Shown here: positions 1 through 12,034 of the stretch, piece after piece
How positions within the stretch are numbered: position 1 is the first letter of the stretch
Layout of the letters: the number at the start of each line of letters is the position of its first letter
DNA from: Branchinecta lynchi
Lineage: Eukaryota; Arthropoda; Branchiopoda; Anostraca; Branchinectidae
DNA length: 64,000 bases
NCBI GenBank assembly: GCA_023053575.1
Contig: JAKZAP010000009.1
Location: 19,821,869-19,885,868 of the forward strand
Direction: 5' to 3'
Notes under the pieces: generated by a model
Databases searched by the model: none
What the model was told of the DNA's origin: nothing
The model's input: the letters and a program-made list of their open reading frames with translations, nothing else
Position numbers and translations under genes: made by a program

Positions 1-75
1 TTTTCTTCAAACTTTTGTAGCCCATCCCCCAAAATATGCTCACACCATTAAAGCACAACTCTTACAGGAAATGAT

Positions 76-396
76 ATGTTCACGATTAAAAGGCTCAAAA
101 ATTCCGTTTCCGAAAATACCATTACTTTCCACGTGAAAATAGCGATATTGTCGTTAGCGCTTGTCTACTCTATCCAGCCTTCCCGCTCTCAGACTAAGCG
201 ACTGGAAGCAAAATATTCAGAAACTGAACGTTCGGTGGTCCATGACCCAGCGATTCAACCAAACCAACGATCAACCACAAGGAAGCCGAAATGGTCCCTC
301 CCTGGAACCCAGGTGCTGCCGAATCCAAAGAAGAAGAAAAGTGGAAAAACAGCAAAAGAAAATAATACAAAAGAGTATAAGTACAAAATAAAATGA
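76..396 (+). other. Coding-like 106-residue frame, possible 3' exon
   Basis: Reads MFTIKRLKNSVSENTITFHV and ends in a lysine-rich tail, with AATAAA overlapping its end at about 387-392. It converges on a - strand frame with its own AATAAA 10-20 bases away. No family recognised; it could be chance. Confidence 0.2.
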
Positions 397-418
397 CAAA
401 TTTTCTTCTTTTATTCAT

Positions 419-874
419 TTAACGCATCGGTGGGACAGCTGAGAGGTGCGACCCTTTTCGCCTTCCGGTTGGTCTTCTTCTCAGTTTTTGATAGGGCAGT
501 CTATGTCTATGGTATCTTGGCCCAGGAAGAATTACGGTGTTTCCTTCCTTCAGCTTCAAATTGGCTCTGGATCTGGCTTGGTGCTCGAGTGCCCCTCTAT
601 CGCAGAGCTCGCTAGCTGGTGCAGAAGCACACATGGGACAGCTGGATGGCCAGTCTCCATCGGTGAGCTTATCGACTCAGCTCGCTCAGCCCGAGAAGAG
701 CAACGAATCTTCAAGAAAATCATCGAATTCCTTCGAAGCATCAATGTCCTGTGAGCCATCGTGATCAACCCACCAAGAGCCAAAAGGGTTCCGAAGGGTG
801 GGAGCCCAAGTACCAGAAGCTTTCTGGATGGGACTGGAGCCAATCCCTTTCCACCTTTCTTTTTTTCTTCTCAT
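419..874 (-). other. Degenerate coding-like stretch on the minus strand, unassigned
   Basis: One frame reads RRKKERWKGIGSSPIQKASG to FDDFLEDSLLFSG, is broken by two stops near 677-688, then continues SCPMCASAPASELCDRGALE to a basic end RRRPTGRRKG and stops at 419-421, followed by AATAAA. The upstream part shares GAAAGGTGGAAAGG with a LINE 3' region near 55530, so a decayed retroelement is the best guess. Confidence 0.25.
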
Positions 875-1089
875 CTGATTACTGCTGAACGTCGTGGGAT
901 AGATCGATTTTCACCATCTGTTTGTATATCGTCACTTCTTTCCGTGTCGGGAGTGGGGGGGGGGGGGGGGGTCTTCGTCGATTTCTAGCAAGTTGCAAGG
1001 TAGTTTTAACTTTCGGAAGATTGCTGAGAGTTTTTTATTTAGCAGCCCTTCTGACGGGCAGTCGCAGAGGATCTGTTGAGCTGTTTTTT

Positions 1090-1353
1090 CTTTTTGGTCG
1101 TTTTGTGTGTGGACAAGAGTTTTTGAAATTAAGCGCCTAGCAATAGCAACCTCTGAAATCGTTTTCGCAGAAGTGTTCAACGTGAACACTTTTTCACTCA
1201 AATCATTTTCGACAAGCATACAACACAGGTACAAGGTACAAGCGCGTAGAGGTACCAAAAATCCGACAGGAAAATTCAACTACATAAAAACTAATTATTC
1301 GTCAAATAGCGGAGCAACGAAGTAACACATTTTCACCAGGTTTTCAAGCTTCT
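1090..1353 (+). repeat. Repeat B, copy 1, left part
   Basis: Contains CAAGCATACAACACAGGTAC, GTAGAGGTACCA and CAACGAAGTAAC, shared with the other B copies. Its continuation appears at 2028-2052 and 9820-9860, so two elements have split it. Confidence 0.7.
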
Positions 1354-1357
1354 TTAA

Positions 1358-2023
1358 AGCACAATGGACACTAATGCTTTACTTTGTATTAAATGCTTCA
1401 CAAATAAACATTTTCAACTTCCTTCAGGAGGCGCTACGAAAATCGGCCGTTTTCTTGTTTTCTCTTGTCTTTACCTCTCTGGCATTTTGGCGATCCAAAT
1501 CTTAAGAGCTGGGATATCGTGGCAGGAAATTCGAAAACTCCCAGCAATGCTTGATAGAAAAGGATATATTTGAGACATCACCAAAGTCAAGCTGCACATG
1601 CAGTTTACCTGACTGTTGTAGTGTTTCATCAGAAGTTCCATGGCTTAAAGTGCATATTCAAAGTTTTTCTTTGTGGAATAGTGTTGTGAAGCTTGATTAG
1701 CTTGCTTTATAAAATGTACCAGAATATGCAATAAGCTTATAAAAATAACATAGGTACAAAAATCATTCAAAAAAAAATAATCTATTCAAATCTGGATTAT
1801 ACAAGCTGATTTATGCATACAATAAAGCCCTACTAAGTATTATAAGAAACATCACTTTGATCTTTGTCCAAGCTAGTAAACTGAGCATGTACTGGCCTAA
1901 AAAATTACGCTTTGAAATATCACAGAGAGGAACATGTTGAAAAAGCTGCTGATCTAGGGGGTAAGCATTGTTCCTAGGTTTTTACAGAGTGGGATTGGGG
2001 TAGGTTGATGTGCCCATTGAACT
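1358..2023 (+). mobile_element. TTAA-target MITE, family A, copy 1
   Basis: 666 bp, flanked by TTAA (1354-1357 and 2024-2027). Terminal inverted repeats are AGCACAATGGACAC and AGTTCAATGGGCAC. It is inserted in family B between CTTCAAGCTTC and GTGAATAATGATG. It carries a 69-residue frame (1364-1573). TTAA targeting suggests piggyBac- or Kolobok-type mobilisation. Confidence 0.85.
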
Positions 2024-2044
2024 TTAAGTGAATAATGATGTGTA

Positions 2045-2052
2045 ACTAGATT
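2045..2052 (+). repeat. Left target-site duplication ACTAGATT
   Basis: Identical to 9820-9827. The undamaged site is visible in other copies of family B, for example GGTAACTAGATCGCC near 45062, which carry this stretch once. Confidence 0.85.
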
Positions 2053-2515
2053 GGGGTCCCGTCAGTACCGCAACACGTCAGTTGACATAAACGTCAGTTC
2101 GCCACAGAATTCCGTCAGTACGCCAACATTTTCCGACAGATCGCCTACACGTCAGTTGACCCCCAAAAATCCGTCAGTTGATCAACACGTCACTTCATCA
2201 ACACGTCAGTTGACCAACACGTCAGTTGGCCAACACGTCAGTTGCCCTACACGTCAGTTGACCAAACGTCAGTTCGCCTACTGTCAGTTGACATAAACGT
2301 CAGTAGACCTACACGTCAGTTCACCTAATCCTAAAATCCGACAGTTCAGCTACACGTCAGTTCGCCTACCGTCACTTCGGCTACCGTCACTTCACATAAG
2401 CGTCAGTTGGTATAAACGTCAGTTGACATAAACGTCAGTTGGCATAAACGTCAGTTGGCATAAACGTCAGTTGGTATAAACGTCAGTTGGCATAAACGTC
2501 AGTTCACACACATTT
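2053..2515 (+). repeat. Left arm array of the CGTCAGTT unit
   Basis: About 27 degenerate units averaging 17 bp. The core GTCAGTT is nearly constant while the linker varies among GACATAAAC, CGCCTACAC, GACCAACAC and others. The six units at 2400-2500 (CGTCAGTTGGCATAAA) are the most uniform. Confidence 0.9.
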
Positions 2516-2850
2516 TCCTGAAGTTTGCTCACATGTTGTTGTCGACGGGATAGTTACGGAAGCTCGCCCAGGGGATTAATAAAAGAAGCCGACAATTCAC
2601 TTTTAATGAGGGCAAAAATTAAGTCAGGAGGCTCTTGTCAATTCTGACAGTTTTGGTTCACGTTACGAAAGAAAGAATACGGTTGGTAGACACCAGGGAA
2701 AACTCTCATTGTAATTGATAGCTTCGCTAAGCTGGGATCAGGGAGGCGAATAAGGACAGTCGGTTCTGATAAATGTATTTTGAAGAGAGCTAGCTTACAA
2801 CTTCAAGATTTAAATACTAATTGCTGGGCAACTAAAACACAATTAGATTT

Positions 2851-4072
2851 TTATGGCACTTGCAGCTCCGCCATATACCGATCACTTTTTGGTCGGTCGA
2901 TCCACTGTTCTCGAATAGGGTACTTCCAGAAGTTCTAGGACGATGAAATTTGGCAAGCATATTAGGGACCCGACCAAACTAGCTTGGAAATAGTCACTTG
3001 ACCGATCCGACCATCGTGGAGGGAGGGGGAGGTGGCGGAATCCAGAAAACAGGGGCATGCATAACTTTCGAAGAGGTGATCGGATCTTAATGAAACTTGA
3101 TATCTGGAAAGACCTTGTGTCTCAGATATCTCATATCAAGTCCGGACCGGATCCGATGAATCGGGGGGGGGGGGGGAGTTGGAGGGGGGAACTGGAAATC
3201 GTGTGAGACTCTTAGAGTGGAGCGATCCGGATGAAACTTAGTGGCAAGAACAAGAACAAGCTCTAGATAAACAACTGACAGAACTGGATCGGATTCGGAC
3301 ACTATGGGGGGAGCTGGAGGGGGGTTCCGGAATTCCGGCGATCCGTAGTTAATGTACTTCTAGGTGGACTAGGACGATAAAACTTGGTAGGCATATCAGG
3401 GACCCGACCAGATTAACTTGGAAACAGTCACTTCCCCATCCGACAGTCGTGGGGGAGGGGGAGACGGCGGAATCCGGGAATTAGTGGCATACATAACTTT
3501 CGAACGGGTTATCGGATCTTAATGAAACTTGATATCTTGAAAGATCCCACGTCTCAGATGTCCCGTTTCAAGTCCGGACTAGATCCGATCAACTAGGAGG
3601 GGGGGTCGGAGGGGAGAACCGGAAATCTTGTGACGCGCATAGAGTGGAGCGATCACGATGAAACTTGGTGAGAAGTACAGGCACATGTCCTAGGTACGTT
3701 ACTGACAGGATCGAACCGGATTCGAGGGGGAAGGGGGGGGGGTGTCCGGAATGATCGTGAGTTAAGGTACTTCCAGATGTGCTAGGACCATAAAACTTTG
3801 CTGGGGTATTAGAAACTTGACATCATTGGGTTAGAGATCACCATTCCTTAAAGAACTCATCTTAACCGCAAAATACAAAAAACACTTTTAAGCAAAATTT
3901 ACTTTTTCACGATCGCCATGTACATGATCCTTTTTGCCTCAAGGCTTTTTCTTGATATTAATTTTCAGCACCCTTATAGTGCGAATCTTAACCAGAAAGT
4001 GGAAACAATACTTCTGACCATCACTTTCATCTGACCCAGCCTTGCAAGTGCCATTTGAGCTTCCAGCTCTTA
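2851..4072 (-). repeat. Repeat R, copy 1
   Basis: Begins TTATGGCACTTGCAGC and ends CTTGCAAGTGCCATTTGAGC with TTCCAGCTCT. Built of about 140-bp monomers, each carrying ATGAAACTTG and a G-run, with GGAATCCGG. Lies inside the 7.8-kb foldback-like element. Confidence 0.75.
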
Positions 4073-5812
4073 CTTTTGGGATCCCAAAACGTACGTGGAG
4101 GGATACCTATGACATCGCAAAAGTTGTCCGTCTGTCTGTCCGTCCGTCTGTAGCACGATAACTCTCGAAGGGAATGAGATATTTTGATGAAACTTAGTGT
4201 GAGGATTCGTTCGTCGGACAAGTCAAGTTTGAAGATGGGCTTTGTAGCCCTACATTTAGGGTGGGGGAGGGGTTTCAAATTAAGGGGCAAACAAAATATT
4301 TTGAAACAGCTCATGTGATAGTCGATTATGGGGTAAGAAGACATGCTGAACACGATGGTGAAAATCATTTTGTTATCGAACAAGTAGTTCGCCCGGAATC
4401 CGGCCCAAACCCGAAAGTTTGTTAAAAGTAGAAGTTTTATTGTAAGCTGATTAGATGTTCGATTTAGGGGTAGGAAGACACGCTGAACACGGTGGTGAAA
4501 ACCATTTTCTCGACGGACGAGTATTTCGACCGGAATCCGGCCAAAACCGGAAAGTTTGTTAAAATTAAAAGTTTTAGTTGAAGTTGATTAGATGTTCGAT
4601 TTAGGGCAAGAAGACATGCTAACACTTATGTGAAAACAATTTTCTATCCAGACATGTAATTCGCCCGGAATCCGGCCAAAACCGGAAAATTGGTAGAAGT
4701 TAAAGCACAATGGACACTTCCAATGCTTTACTTTGTATTAAATGCTTCACAAATAAACATTTCCGACTTCCTTTAGAAGGCGCTACGAAAATCGGCCGTT
4801 TTCTTGTTATCCCTTGTCTTTACCTCTCTGGCATTTCGGCGATCCAAATCTTAGGAGCTGGGATATCGTGGCAGGAAATTCAAAAACTCCCAGCTATGCT
4901 TGATAGAAAAGGATATATTTGAGATTTCACCAAAGTAGATGCAGTTTACCTGATTGTTCTAGTGTTTCATCAGAAGTTCCATGGCTTAAAGTGCCTATTA
5001 AAAGTTTTTCTCTGTGGAATAGTGTTGTGAAGCTTGATTAGCTTGCTTTATAAAGTGTACCGGAATATGCAATAAGCTTATAAAAAATAACATAGCTACA
5101 AAAATCATTCAAAAACAAATAACCTATTCAAATCTGAATTATACAAGCTCATTTATGCATAAAATAAAGATCTACTAAGTATTATAAGAAACATCACTTT
5201 TATCTTTGTCCAAGCTAGTAAATTGAGCATGTACTGGCCCAAAAAATTACGCATTGAAACATCACAGAGAGGAAACTGTTGAAAAAGCTGCTGATCTAGG
5301 GGGTAAGCATTGTTCCTAGGTTGTTACAGAGTGGGATTGGGGTAGTTTGATGTGCCCATTGAACTTTAAAGTTTTATTTCTAGTTGATTAGATAACAAGG
5401 GGTAAGAAGAGATGCTGAATCCGTGTGTGACAATCATATTTTACCCGGACATATAGTTCAACCGGAATCCGGCTGGACGGAATCCGGCCGACTGGAATGT
5501 GTTATAAGCTAAATTTTATTTGAAGTTGACTAGATGTTCATTATTGGGGAAAGAAGATAACCAGAGTTCATTTTTGAGCTTTCTTTTTTTTCGCCGGACA
5601 ATTAGTTCTGGAGTTTGGCCGATATCGGGAAATTGGCGGTAGTGGTAGGAAGTTTTTCTCAGATGATTAGCTATTTGGCCTTAATCTGTTTCTGAACTTT
5701 AATTGTAAGAATGTTCAAGGAGTCTGGCGATGACTGGATTTGGCTAAGACAAGACCCAGTTGTCTGGATAAGATACTGAATTTTTGGGATCCCATCGAAA
5801 CCTTTGGTCTTG
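4073..5812 (+). repeat. Repeat E, copy 1 (five monomers, split by MITE A2)
   Basis: Head TTTTGGGATCCCAAAACGTA with CCGTCTGTCTGTCCGTCCG, then five monomers of about 137 bp marked by GGAATCCGGCC near 4395, 4535, 4670, 5463 and 5610 (the fourth and fifth after the MITE), and a tail TTTTTGGGATCCCATCGAAA. Confidence 0.75.
4704..5365 (+). mobile_element. TTAA-target MITE, family A, copy 2
   Basis: 662 bp, flanked by TTAA (4700-4703 and 5366-5369), inserted inside repeat E1. Removing it and one TTAA restores the monomer text seen elsewhere (AGTAAAAGTTTTATTT-like). A 70-residue frame is kept at 4710-4922. Confidence 0.87.
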
Positions 5813-6171
5813 TTTTTCATCGCTGAGGGATAGCTAGGCCTATGAGACTAATGATTGCGTCATCGGTTCACACAAAATATGTTTTTGGAATATAAACTTT
5901 TGAAATCCACGATGAGTTGACTACTTCCCCACGATGGTCGGATCGGGTAAGTAAGCGACTTAGGGTTTTTACAGAAAACACATACATCTTAAAAATTTTT
6001 GTCTGCGACACACTGTTGTTTGGAAAGTAATCTGGTCGATTTTAACATGAAGGAGTCTGATTTTCGAAATTTTTTAATGCGGCATAAAGTTTTAAAACAG
6101 TATGGTTCACTCTGTGTTAAAACTGTCTGTATTTAAGTAGAAAAATATTTATTTTCCATTTTTTTTTGTAA

Positions 6172-6355
6172 ATAATGCATACAGCGGGTACGTCAGCTAC
6201 GATGCTTTGGCAGCGATATTTGGCCCTTCTTGGCAAGGGTCCTCGTCAGGCTGTCAATGTTCATCCCTGCCAATGAATCGTAGCAGACGTACCCGTTGTA
6301 TGCATTATTTGAATATATTTTTCAAAGTCAGCTTGGGCTCAAGGAATATTTTTTT
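6172..6355. mobile_element. Palindromic MITE G, copy 1
   Basis: AAATAATGCATACAGCGGGT recurs inverted at 6290-6320, a 35-bp imperfect inverted repeat enclosing GTCCTCGTCAGGCTGTCAAT. A non-palindromic tail TCAAAGTCAGCTTGGGCTCA follows. Confidence 0.6.
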
Positions 6356-6358
6356 TTC

Positions 6359-7755
6359 ATGGCACTTGCAGCCTCTGGCTCAAGTGCCATATACCGATCA
6401 TAATTCCGTCCGTCGGTCTGTCGCGGTCCGGTTTTTTTGTCACATTTTTTCGAATTAGGGTACTTCCCGATGTACTAGGACAATGAAACTTGGCAGGCAT
6501 ATCAGCAACCCAACCAAACTAACCTGGAAATAATCAGTTTCCCAATCCAACCATATTGAGGGAGTGGAGGGCTGTGCGAACTTGAAAATTGAGGGCAGTT
6601 TGTCACACTTTTTCGAGTTCGGGTACTTCCAGATGTGCTAAGACCATGAAACTTGGCAGGCATATCAGGGACCCGACCAAACAAACTTAGAAATAATCAG
6701 TTTTTCGATCCGACCATCTCGGGGGGGGGGGAGAGGGCGGGGGAATCCGGGAAATTGAGCAGTGTGTAACTTCGAAACGGGTGATCGGATTGGAATGAAA
6801 CTTAGTAACTGAATAGATTCTATATGTCTGATGTCCCGTTTCATATTCGATAGCTAGGGGGGAGTTGGGGGGGGGGAGACCGGAAATCTCGAGAAACGGT
6901 TAGAATGGAGGGATCGGAGTGAAACTTACTGGGAAGAACAAACATCTGCTCCAGGTTAATCTTTTACACAGTTGGACTGGATCCGGACACTTCGGGGGTG
7001 GGGGGTGTAGGGGGTTTCCCGGAATTCCAGTTTCTGGGGATTTTCATGACGTAACTTGGCAGGCATATCAGGGACCCGTTCAAACTGACTTGGAAATATA
7101 AAAAAATCTTCGATATGATAATCTTAGGGGGGAGTGGAGGGAGGGAAATCCTGAATATTGAGTCATGCGCAACTTTGGAACGGGCGATCGGATTCGAGTG
7201 AAATTTAATAAATGAACAGAGGACATATCCCTGTGGCGATCTTCGTCATTTCCGGATCGGATCCGACAACTGTTGAGGGGGGGGGGGGAATACTAGACCC
7301 GCTTAGACTGGTGTGATCGGGATCGAACATTGTAGAATAACAAACAGATGCTCTGGGCATCATTTACAGAACCGGATTGGCTCCGGGTATTGTGGGTGGA
7401 GTTGGAGGGGGGGGTCTGGGATTCCGGTGATCGCGAGTTAAGGTACTTCCAGATGAGCTAGGATGACGAAACTTCGCTGGAATATTAGATATTCAACAAG
7501 ATTTGCTTATAAATAGCTACTTCCCAAATCCGACTATTACCGTATCAACCTTGACCGCAAAGTAAGAAAAATACTTTTAAGCAAAATATGTATGTTCATG
7601 GTCCCCATCAGCCAAGTGTCATTTTTGCCTCAAGGGTTTTGCTTACAAATGAAGTTCTAGCCCCCTTACAGCAGCGCGCATCTTAACCGCAAAGTTCTTT
7701 TGATGAAAAATATATCATAACCCCTGCAAGTGCCATATGAGCTTACAGCTCTTGT
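6359..7755 (-). repeat. Repeat R, copy 2
   Basis: The end carries a hairpin, ATGGCACTTGCAG..CTCAAGTGCCATATACCG, and CCGTCCGTCGGTCTG. Monomers continue to GTGCCATATGAGCTTACAGC near 7750. Same orientation as copy 1, in the same foldback-like element. Confidence 0.75.
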
Positions 7756-8036
7756 TTTGTTTTTATGAATTTTTCGGAACTATTGGAATAATAGCTATTT
7801 CTGGGGAGAAAATTTATTGATGTTAGGCTCTAATGTGGATAATGTGGCTCTATATTAGAAACTTTTTATTTTAGCAGACAGAAATATATTTTTTTTACTT
7901 TTTTAATTTATTCTGAAGGGGGAGCTTGAAAGTAAAAGGCTCATTAAAAACTAACTTGTGAATGGGACTGGTGATTGCATTACTATCAATTAACAGAAAA
8001 TTCTAGTTTTATCTACTATTTTGGAGGGCTACTACT

Positions 8037-9065
8037 TTTTGGGATCCCGCACCTATGACTTCGTAAGAGTTGGCCGTCTCTCCTCTGTTAGCACGATAAC
8101 TCTCGTAGGGATTGAGATATTTCGTTCAAATTTGGCATAAAAAATCTTTGGGTCAAAGTACAGGTCAATTTCGAAGATGGGGTCTGTAGCCCTATATTTA
8201 GGGGTCGGGAGGGGGTCAAATTAAGGGACGAAAACATATTTTAGAATCTAATAAGATAATCGATTCAGAGATAAGGAGAAATGCTGAATCCGAATATGAA
8301 AATTATTTTCTCGCCGGAGAAGTAGTTCACCGTGAATCCGGCAAAAACAGGAAAATTTCTGAAAAAGAAATGTTTAATCTGAAGTAAATTAGAGGTTCAA
8401 TTTAGGGGTAAGAAGACACACTGAACACGTATTAAACAATTTTTTTTTTTCGCCGGACAAGTAGTTCGCCAGGGATCCGGCCCAAACCGGAAAATTTGTA
8501 TAACATAAAAGTTGTATTTGAGCTTGATTAGATGTTCGATTCAGGCTTAAGAAGACATGCTGCATCCGCATATGGCAATTATTTTCTACCCGGACATATT
8601 CTCCCGGAATCCGGCTGAAAAAGTAAAGTTTTGAAAAAGTAAACGTTTTTATCTGAAGTTGATTTGAGGATGGGTGTAGTGGTAACGAAGCATGCTGAAC
8701 CTATGTGTCAATATTCCACGCCGGACAAATAATTCGGGCTCCGGCCAAAACCTGAAGACTCGTTAAAAGTTAAAGTTTTATCTGGAGTATATTGTAAGGT
8801 AGTATATAGTACATAACGGACAAGAAGCTCGCCAAGAACCAGGCAGAAATCGGAAAATATGTGAGCAGTAAGGCAGCTGGAAGTTTTGATCAATTTCGTC
8901 AAAGTATATCCGACTTATAGGAGTAAACACGCAAGCTGAATCCACGTCTCTCTGTTTCTAAATTCCAGTTAAAATTGGTTGGCGAAGACCGGATATTTAT
9001 CTACAAGATCCAACTGTCTGGATCAGATATGAAATTTGTGGGATCCCGTCGAAACTTCTGGTCTT
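8037..9065 (+). repeat. Repeat E, copy 2 (five monomers)
   Basis: Same head, now TTTTTGGGATCCCGCACC. Five monomers are marked near 8300, 8450, 8595, 8718 and 8816 by CGGACAAGTAGTTCGCC-like text, and the tail is GTGGGATCCCGTCGAAACTT. Confidence 0.72.
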
Positions 9066-9439
9066 GTTTGAAGACAATAGAGGAAGCACTGGCCGAGAGC
9101 CAAGAGAAAAGAGTTCGTCCCTCACTGTTTCCGGTACCCTTTCGGAAAAGATTGAGAATCACTGGCACATTTTGGTCCTTCACCTTGCGATGGTTGTTAA
9201 GCCCTTATTTGTGTTTAATTATACGTTCACCTCATATTTTCAGTTTTCGTTTGACTAGCCCCGTCTGCCGCATCTGATTGCAAGCTCCCGGTGATTCTTA
9301 ACTAATTTTACCCCCAATATGCGCAAATGTCGGCTTCTTTTTATTAATCCCCTGGGTTTTATTCCCTCTGCTTAATTGCTTTCGGTGACCCAGTCGACTT
9401 CGAACTAATAGGCGGGTCTGAATCTCTGGGGGTGGTGAC

Positions 9440-9819
9440 GGATTTTGTAGGCGAAGTGACGTTTATGTCAACTGACGTTTATGTCAACTGACGTTTATGT
9501 CAACTGACGGTAAGCGAACTGACGTGTAGGGGAACTGACGTGTAGCTGAACTGACGTGTTGACGAACTGACGGATTTCTAAAATAGGTGAACTGACGGTG
9601 ACTGAACTGACGTTTATGTCAACTGACGTTTATGTCAACTGACGGTAGGCGAACTGACGTGTAGTGCAACTGACGTTTAGGTGAACTGACGTGTAGGCGA
9701 ACTGACGTGTAGCGGAACTGACGTGTAGGGGAACTGACGTGTTGACGTACTGTCGGATTTTTCGTTTAGGCGAACTGACGTTTATGCCAACTGACGTGTT
9801 GCGGTAGTGACAGCGACCC
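9440..9819 (-). repeat. Right arm array of the CGTCAGTT unit (inverted)
   Basis: The same unit in the opposite orientation (AACTGACGTTTATGTC and variants), ending at the element terminus 9819. It is shorter than the left array, with about 20 units. Confidence 0.9.
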
Positions 9820-10081
<262 letters not shown>

Positions 10082-10554
10082 CTATACTAAAAGAAAGATG
10101 AGTTAGAGCTTGGCCACACTTGGCTCAAAAAGCCGCAAAAGCCAATTGAAAATCCCTAGGGGACGTGAGATTCGATGGGCTTTGTGGCAGCTTCGGGATA
10201 ACGAGCAGACTGCAATTAGGGGTTAATTAGTGTTACTGTAACATATTATACATGCTGTTTTGCTCAAACCAATCTCCTGAATTTTAAGGACAACATTCGT
10301 TATTTTTCTTTTTTCTACTTTTGCAACCCAAAAAGCCAGGAAATGAACCCAGTGTGACCAAGCTCTTATAATGAAGTAGAAATACAATAGCAGCGAAGGA
10401 AGAAATTTAGGGCTCAGATAGGAAAAGAAAATCAAATTAAGCAAACTTATTATTCTAGTAGAGATACTTTCTCCGATTCATCTTCTCTTTCCAAAGTGTA
10501 CAGAACTGGTACAGAAGCTCTTTCTTGCCTACTTTTTGACCTTTATAGTGAATG

Positions 10555-10680
10555 TATGAATTTATTACATGCAGCATAGTACTAGACATTTGCACAGTAT
10601 ATACAAAAAAAAAAGGAAAATAAACGCTGAACAAGAAATACAGAGGTCAAAAAGTGCAAAATACGAGAATGGCGAGGAAA
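10555..10680 (-). mobile_element. LINE 3' UTR fragment
   Basis: Matches 58480-58580 over about 100 bases (TTTATTACATGCAGC, ATTTGCACAGTA, CAAGAAATACA), so it is the 3' end of the same LINE family on the - strand. Confidence 0.5.
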
Positions 10681-11119
10681 ATTCAGATAAAAATGCAACT
10701 ATTTGTTGGTTCCTTTTTGAGCCGGATAGATTGTTTTGAAGGAAAGACCTGGGAAAGACTTCTCTGGAAAATTTGAATTCTTGTCTGAGGCTGGATCCCC
10801 CTCCTCCTATGTGCTCCTATGGTGTGCAGATGGTGTGTGCTTCTTTCATTTCGTTGGGTAGGCTGCACTCTCTATACAAGATACTGTATATAAAATCAGG
10901 GGTTTGCCCGAATCTGGTAGAGTGAAATTACCCTTGTTTGCAACCAGTCTTCTTCTCCTTAATTTTTGTTTGTGTTATGTTTCTTTGTGAAGAGACTCTT
11001 CTGCATCACCATCATGGTCTATTTCAGAATTTGTGTTCTTCTTCTTCTGATCTGTGTGGTGATTGATTGTTTTCAGGCAGGACCAGTGTTGCCACTGGTA
11101 TCACGAAAGTGCTTATTTT

Positions 11120-11394
11120 ACTTAACTCAAAAAGTAGGGTCTCTGGGCTGGATCCACTTTATTTTTGGTTTTGTTTGTTCTGATTGTTTTTAATTAATTT
11201 TACATTGCTCCAACGTCAGCAGAAATTGATTCCCCTCCGAATCTAAAAGGTAGTCCTTTTTGATGGTAGTCATGATAATTGGAGCATTCCCCGTATGTGG
11301 GGACCCGCGAGAATGCGGGGAGTGAGTCCCTGGGACAGACAAAAACGCAGGGATTCCTCAAAAGGAGTCCTCGGGGAACGGTGAAAATACGCCT
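11120..11394 (+). repeat. Repeat H, copy 1 (5'-truncated)
   Basis: CTGGATCCACTTTATTTTTG to GCATTCCCCGTATGTGGGGA and CGGGGAACGGTGAAAATACG. Right end GCC followed by TCTA. Confidence 0.55.
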
Positions 11395-11620
11395 CTAGGC
11401 AGAATTCAAAGAAGCGTCACGTCACAGCTATAATTTAATCTATTGAACCACTGAACAGAAAAAAGTTATAATGTATTACAATCGTTGACTACATATTTGG
11501 ATCTATATAATCTATTTAACCTCTAAACAGGAAAAATCGGAAGCTTGTTGAAATTTTAGTCCAGTGAGGGGCCCGGCGCATTTACATTTGTAAACCGTCA
11601 AAGTAGCTCTTAATATTCTA

Positions 11621-12034
11621 AGGCGTACTCTCGCCGTTCCCCGCGGACTCCACTTGAGGAGTCCCCGCGTTTTTGTTTGTCCCGGGGACTCATTCCCCGT
11701 ATTCTCGCGAGTCCTCACGGACGGGGAATGCTCTGATTATCATCACCATCATCAAAAAGGACTCCTTTTCAGATTCGGAAGGGAATCAGTTTTTGCTTGT
11801 GTTGGTGCAATGTAAAATTATTTAGAAATAATCAGAATGAACAAAACGAAAAATAAAGTGGCTCCATACTAATTTCGTCAACTGCATGTCTATTTTTCGA
11901 ACAAAATCCATGCTGGAAGCATTCCCCGTGTTGTCGCTGTTTCTGTTCGCGGAGTCCGCGTGGAGGGACTCCCTCTATTTTCGCCGTTCCCTTTGATTCC
12001 CCGAGGAGTCCTTGGGGAACGGCGAGAATACGCC
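11621..12034 (-). mobile_element. Inverted-repeat element H, copy 2 (complete)
   Basis: 414 bp, GGCGTACTCTCGCCGTTCCC at one end and its inverse GGGAACGGCGAGAATACGCC-like end at the other, flanked by TCTA (11617-11620, 12035-12038). No coding capacity. Confidence 0.7.

Larger units (their letters stand above)
2053..9819. mobile_element. 7.77-kb foldback-like element with inverted short-unit arrays
   Basis: Ends match as inverted repeats (left GGGGTCCCGTCAGTACCGC, right GGGTCGCTGTCACTACCGC read inward). Each arm continues as an array of a roughly 17-bp unit containing CGTCAGTT: left to about 2510, right from about 9440. Internal to the arrays is another inverted match, GGGGATTAATAAAAGAAGCC (left near 2571, right near 9332-9356). 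The perfect 8-bp duplication ACTAGATT flanks it (2045-2052, 9820-9827). The interior holds repeats R1, E1, A2, G1, R2 and E2 and no recognisable transposase, so it is non-autonomous. Arms of tandem short units recall Drosophila foldback elements; the 8-bp duplication fits hAT or P-type transposases (inference). Confidence 0.85.

Noticed and set aside
1364..1573. Family A 69-residue frame as a host gene
   Set aside because: It recurs in three MITE copies with TTAA borders.
2051..2296. Protein-coding frame in the CGTCAGTT array
   Set aside because: It is a low-complexity product of a tandem repeat in a transposon arm.
2053..2515. CRISPR array
   Set aside because: Units are about 17 bp without unique 30-bp spacers, in animal DNA, and mirrored at the other end of a transposon.
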